From Gallionella sp. (GTDB lineage: Bacteria > Pseudomonadota > Gammaproteobacteria > Burkholderiales > Gallionellaceae), in the NCBI GenBank assembly GCA_030645535.1, contig JAUSNM010000029.1:62001-126000 (forward strand): a stretch of DNA of 64,000 bases, read 5' to 3'. A model generated the notes under the pieces. That model saw nothing but the letters and a program-made list of their open reading frames with translations, did not search any database and was not told the origin of the DNA. The position numbers were made by a program, and so were the translations under genes. This document shows, piece after piece, positions 62,440 to 64,000 of this stretch (within the stretch, counting starts at the first letter, position 1; every line of letters begins with the position of its first letter).

Positions 62440-62465
62440 AAAAAACCCGCCGAAGCGGGTTTTTT
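62440..62465. terminator. Bidirectional terminator behind dut
   Basis: AAAAAACCCGC and GCGGGTTTTTT pair perfectly around CGAA. It can serve both dut and the converging lipoprotein gene. Confidence 0.9.
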
Positions 62466-62477
62466 ATTGGCTGCATT

Positions 62478-62502
62478 AGCTACAAGCTACCAGCTGTTTC
62501 TA
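62478..62502. repeat. AGCTACA heptamer tract at the lipoprotein gene end
   Basis: AGCTACA, AGCTACC and AGCTGTT in 7-bp phase touch the stop codon of the PEGA lipoprotein gene. Confidence 0.75.
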
Positions 62503-63519
62503 GTGTTCCAGATTCAGTTCAATCTCTGTGTTATCGCCACGACGTACCGACACCTTTTCGGTGACCATATTGTAGCCTGCCAGCTTCACGCTGATGGCAT
62601 GGATGCCAGGTTCAATTTCCAGACGCAGCGGCGACATTCCGTAATACACGCCATCCAGATACACCTTGGCACGCGGCGGATTAGTATTCACCAACAACAA
62701 ACCGTTCGCATCGCTGGCATGAGGACGGTAAGTCGATACAGGAACATCGCTACCCGGTTGCACGCCATAGCTTGGCACTGCGACAGGCGCAGCCTTGGGC
62801 AATGACGGTGCGACATAAACCGTCACGCCGGGAATCGGCTTGGTACCCGGGGTCAAATTAAACAAATCAGGGCGTGACGCCATCAGCGAAGCACCGATCG
62901 CCTCTACCGCCTTGGTGCTGGCAATCCGCAATTCTTTGTTCAGATAAGCCATCACGTCGTCTTTGCTGTTACCCGAAACACCCGCGAAACGGCTATTCTT
63001 CTCGGTCACGAGACCTGACCATACCACTTTGCCTGTGGCGACATCCTTCAGCGTCGTTTCAATCGCAATGCTAATTTCGTCGCGTTCCTTGATGTTCAGG
63101 GTCAATTCCTTCACCACGCCCGTCACTTCGAACACCGCGTTGGCAGCACTGGTGCCTTCCATTACCTGAAAACCTTCAGTATCGAAACGTTTCTTGATGG
63201 CACCGGTCGCGATACTTGCAACATCCTGATCCATAAGCAATTCATTGCCACTCAACCCGCTTACCCGCCCAGACAATTGCCCGAGATAACGCGGATTACT
63301 TACCTTGCGCTGATCGACATAATTAGCAACCCGCAAAGTCGCTGCGTATTTGAGCTGCGAAGCTGCGCCACTGGCAGCTGCCGTCTTGGTGGTCTCAAGC
63401 GTACCGCTACCGCCACCTACCCAGCCACTGACCGTATCTTTTGCATCATTGATAGTTGAACATCCGGTTACAGCCGCCAGCAAAACAAGCAGCGCAATAC
63501 GTTGCAATAATGAACTCAT
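62500..63519 (-). CDS. Lipoprotein with C-terminal PEGA domain
   Basis: A 339-residue lipoprotein (lipobox VTGC). The middle part (about 55-225) looks like an outer-membrane-associated lipoprotein domain with IETTLKDVATGKVVWSG, a form of strand pattern seen in curli-assembly (CsgG-like) and DUF799-type proteins. The C-terminal 70 residues are a PEGA domain (VNTNPPRAKVYLDGVYYGMSPLRLEIEPGIH), often found in surface-layer or cell-wall-linked proteins. No partner gene is adjacent. I do not assign a function. Confidence 0.7.
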   Translation of the reverse strand: MSSLLQRIALLVLLAAVTGCSTINDAKDTVSGWVGGGSGTLETTKTAAASGAASQLKYAATLRVANYVDQRKVSNPRYLGQLSGRVSGLSGNELLMDQDVASIATGAIKKRFDTEGFQVMEGTSAANAVFEVTGVVKELTLNIKERDEISIAIETTLKDVATGKVVWSGLVTEKNSRFAGVSGNSKDDVMAYLNKELRIASTKAVEAIGASLMASRPDLFNLTPGTKPIPGVTVYVAPSLPKAAPVAVPSYGVQPGSDVPVSTYRPHASDANGLLLVNTNPPRAKVYLDGVYYGMSPLRLEIEPGIHAISVKLAGYNMVTEKVSVRRGDNTEIELNLEH

Positions 63520-63637
63520 TAACTTAATACCTCAGGATTCTTTAATTCAATCAACACGGCGATTCAAACACCGTAAAAACGACTTTGGCGTCATTTACTG
63601 ATGCCAGGACGAAGCTTATATGGACAACTTTCAGAAA

Positions 63638-64000
63638 TTAACCGTGAGCAATAGCGGCTTCAATTTCTGCGAACGTGCGCGCCAACTCGAAACTCTGCAC
63701 TTGAGCGCCTAATTGACGTGCAATTTGAGTGATAGAGAATATACCGCACACCGTCTGCAGGCCATCTGCGCCTTCAGTCACCACCAGCGCATGCTGCCTG
63801 TTGGCCTTCTTCAACGTGGCGACGATTTCACCGATTTTAGCGCTTTGCACATCCTCAATCTTCAGCGCGCTCAACTCACGCTGCGTGCTCATGATATCGC
63901 GCACCATGATGTCCGCATGGGTTCCGCCCATATTCTGCAGGAAGCGCAACGGCTTTTCACCCAGCACGTCCGATGCGGTCAACAATCCTGCCACTTGCTC
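63638..64000 (-). CDS. CBS-domain protein (partial, continues beyond the window)
   Basis: The last 121 residues of a protein whose start lies beyond the right edge. The frame stays open to base 64000 (EQVAGLLTASDVLGEKP). The visible part is a pair of CBS-type halves: the end of one (LLTASDVLGEKPLRFL) and a second (VRDIMSTQRELSALKIEDVQ...ALVVTEGADGLQTVCGIFSITQIARQLG). CBS pairs bind adenosyl nucleotides and regulate enzymes or channels. What precedes them cannot be seen. Confidence 0.8.
   Translation of the reverse strand, partial: EQVAGLLTASDVLGEKPLRFLQNMGGTHADIMVRDIMSTQRELSALKIEDVQSAKIGEIVATLKKANRQHALVVTEGADGLQTVCGIFSITQIARQLGAQVQSFELARTFAEIEAAIAHG

Overview
This 64 kb window looks like chromosome of a betaproteobacterium of the Nitrosomonadales type, with Gallionellaceae-like iron oxidisers as the best guess. 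The reasons are the gene order ftsH-folP-glmM next to rlmE, yhbY, greA and carAB, the operon queA-tgt-yajC-secD-secF, nudJ-mnmA-purB, FolE2 in place of FolE1, and many c-di-GMP, Crp/Fnr and FecR-type proteins. The taxonomic call is inference from gene content, not from a marker search.

Layout. 1-13.7 kb: end of clpS and clpA; a minus-strand block carA-carB-greA, rlmE-ftsH-folP-glmM, with yhbY divergent; mntP. 13.7-18.7 kb: a minus-strand signalling block (Crp/Fnr regulator, DUF3579, chemoreceptor, GGDEF-EAL, HDOD). 19-25.5 kb: psiF-like, RMD1/YagE-like, SWIM-SNF2 helicase, LRR-protein kinase. 25.7-32 kb: heme-type sensor diguanylate cyclase, folE2, and the isoprenoid operon xseB-ispA-dxs. 32-36.7 kb: Rieske oxygenase, EamA transporter, STAS-like protein, then an accessory patch holding a complete integron gene cassette, repeats and a Crp-like regulator. 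36.7-42.8 kb: rpmB-rpmG, a CorA-type transporter with an MgtE-like N-terminus, and pstSCAB with a Pho box. 42.8-50.4 kb: glycine-zipper protein, DedA, queA-tgt-yajC-secDF, tRNA-Leu(CAA). 50.7-64 kb: secreted Ala/Lys-rich protein, nudJ-mnmA-purB, a FecR-domain protein with its Slam-like outer-membrane partner, radC, a DUF1615 lipoprotein, coaBC-dut, a PEGA lipoprotein and a CBS-domain protein cut by the window edge.

The most unusual content lies between the genes. (1) A 586-bp gene cassette at 34514-35099 carries an HNH-type protein and a proper attC site whose outer 10 bases are the exact complement of the cassette start, with a second, broken cassette start after it and no integrase in view. 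(2) At least seventeen loci carry degenerate tandem 7-bp repeats of many different sequences, nearly always directly behind stop codons. Several flank a common hairpin core, several supply the last codons and stop of a gene, and one sits in frame inside carA. (3) The last codons of pstB are repeated twice more downstream at an exact 74-bp period, with almost every codon changed synonymously and a foldback structure kept by compensating changes. (4) A non-lipidated FecR-domain protein with a duplicated C-terminal beta domain sits directly behind a Slam-like protein, suggesting a type XI secretion pair. (5) The 3' end of tRNA-Leu is repeated in direct and inverted orientation just downstream.
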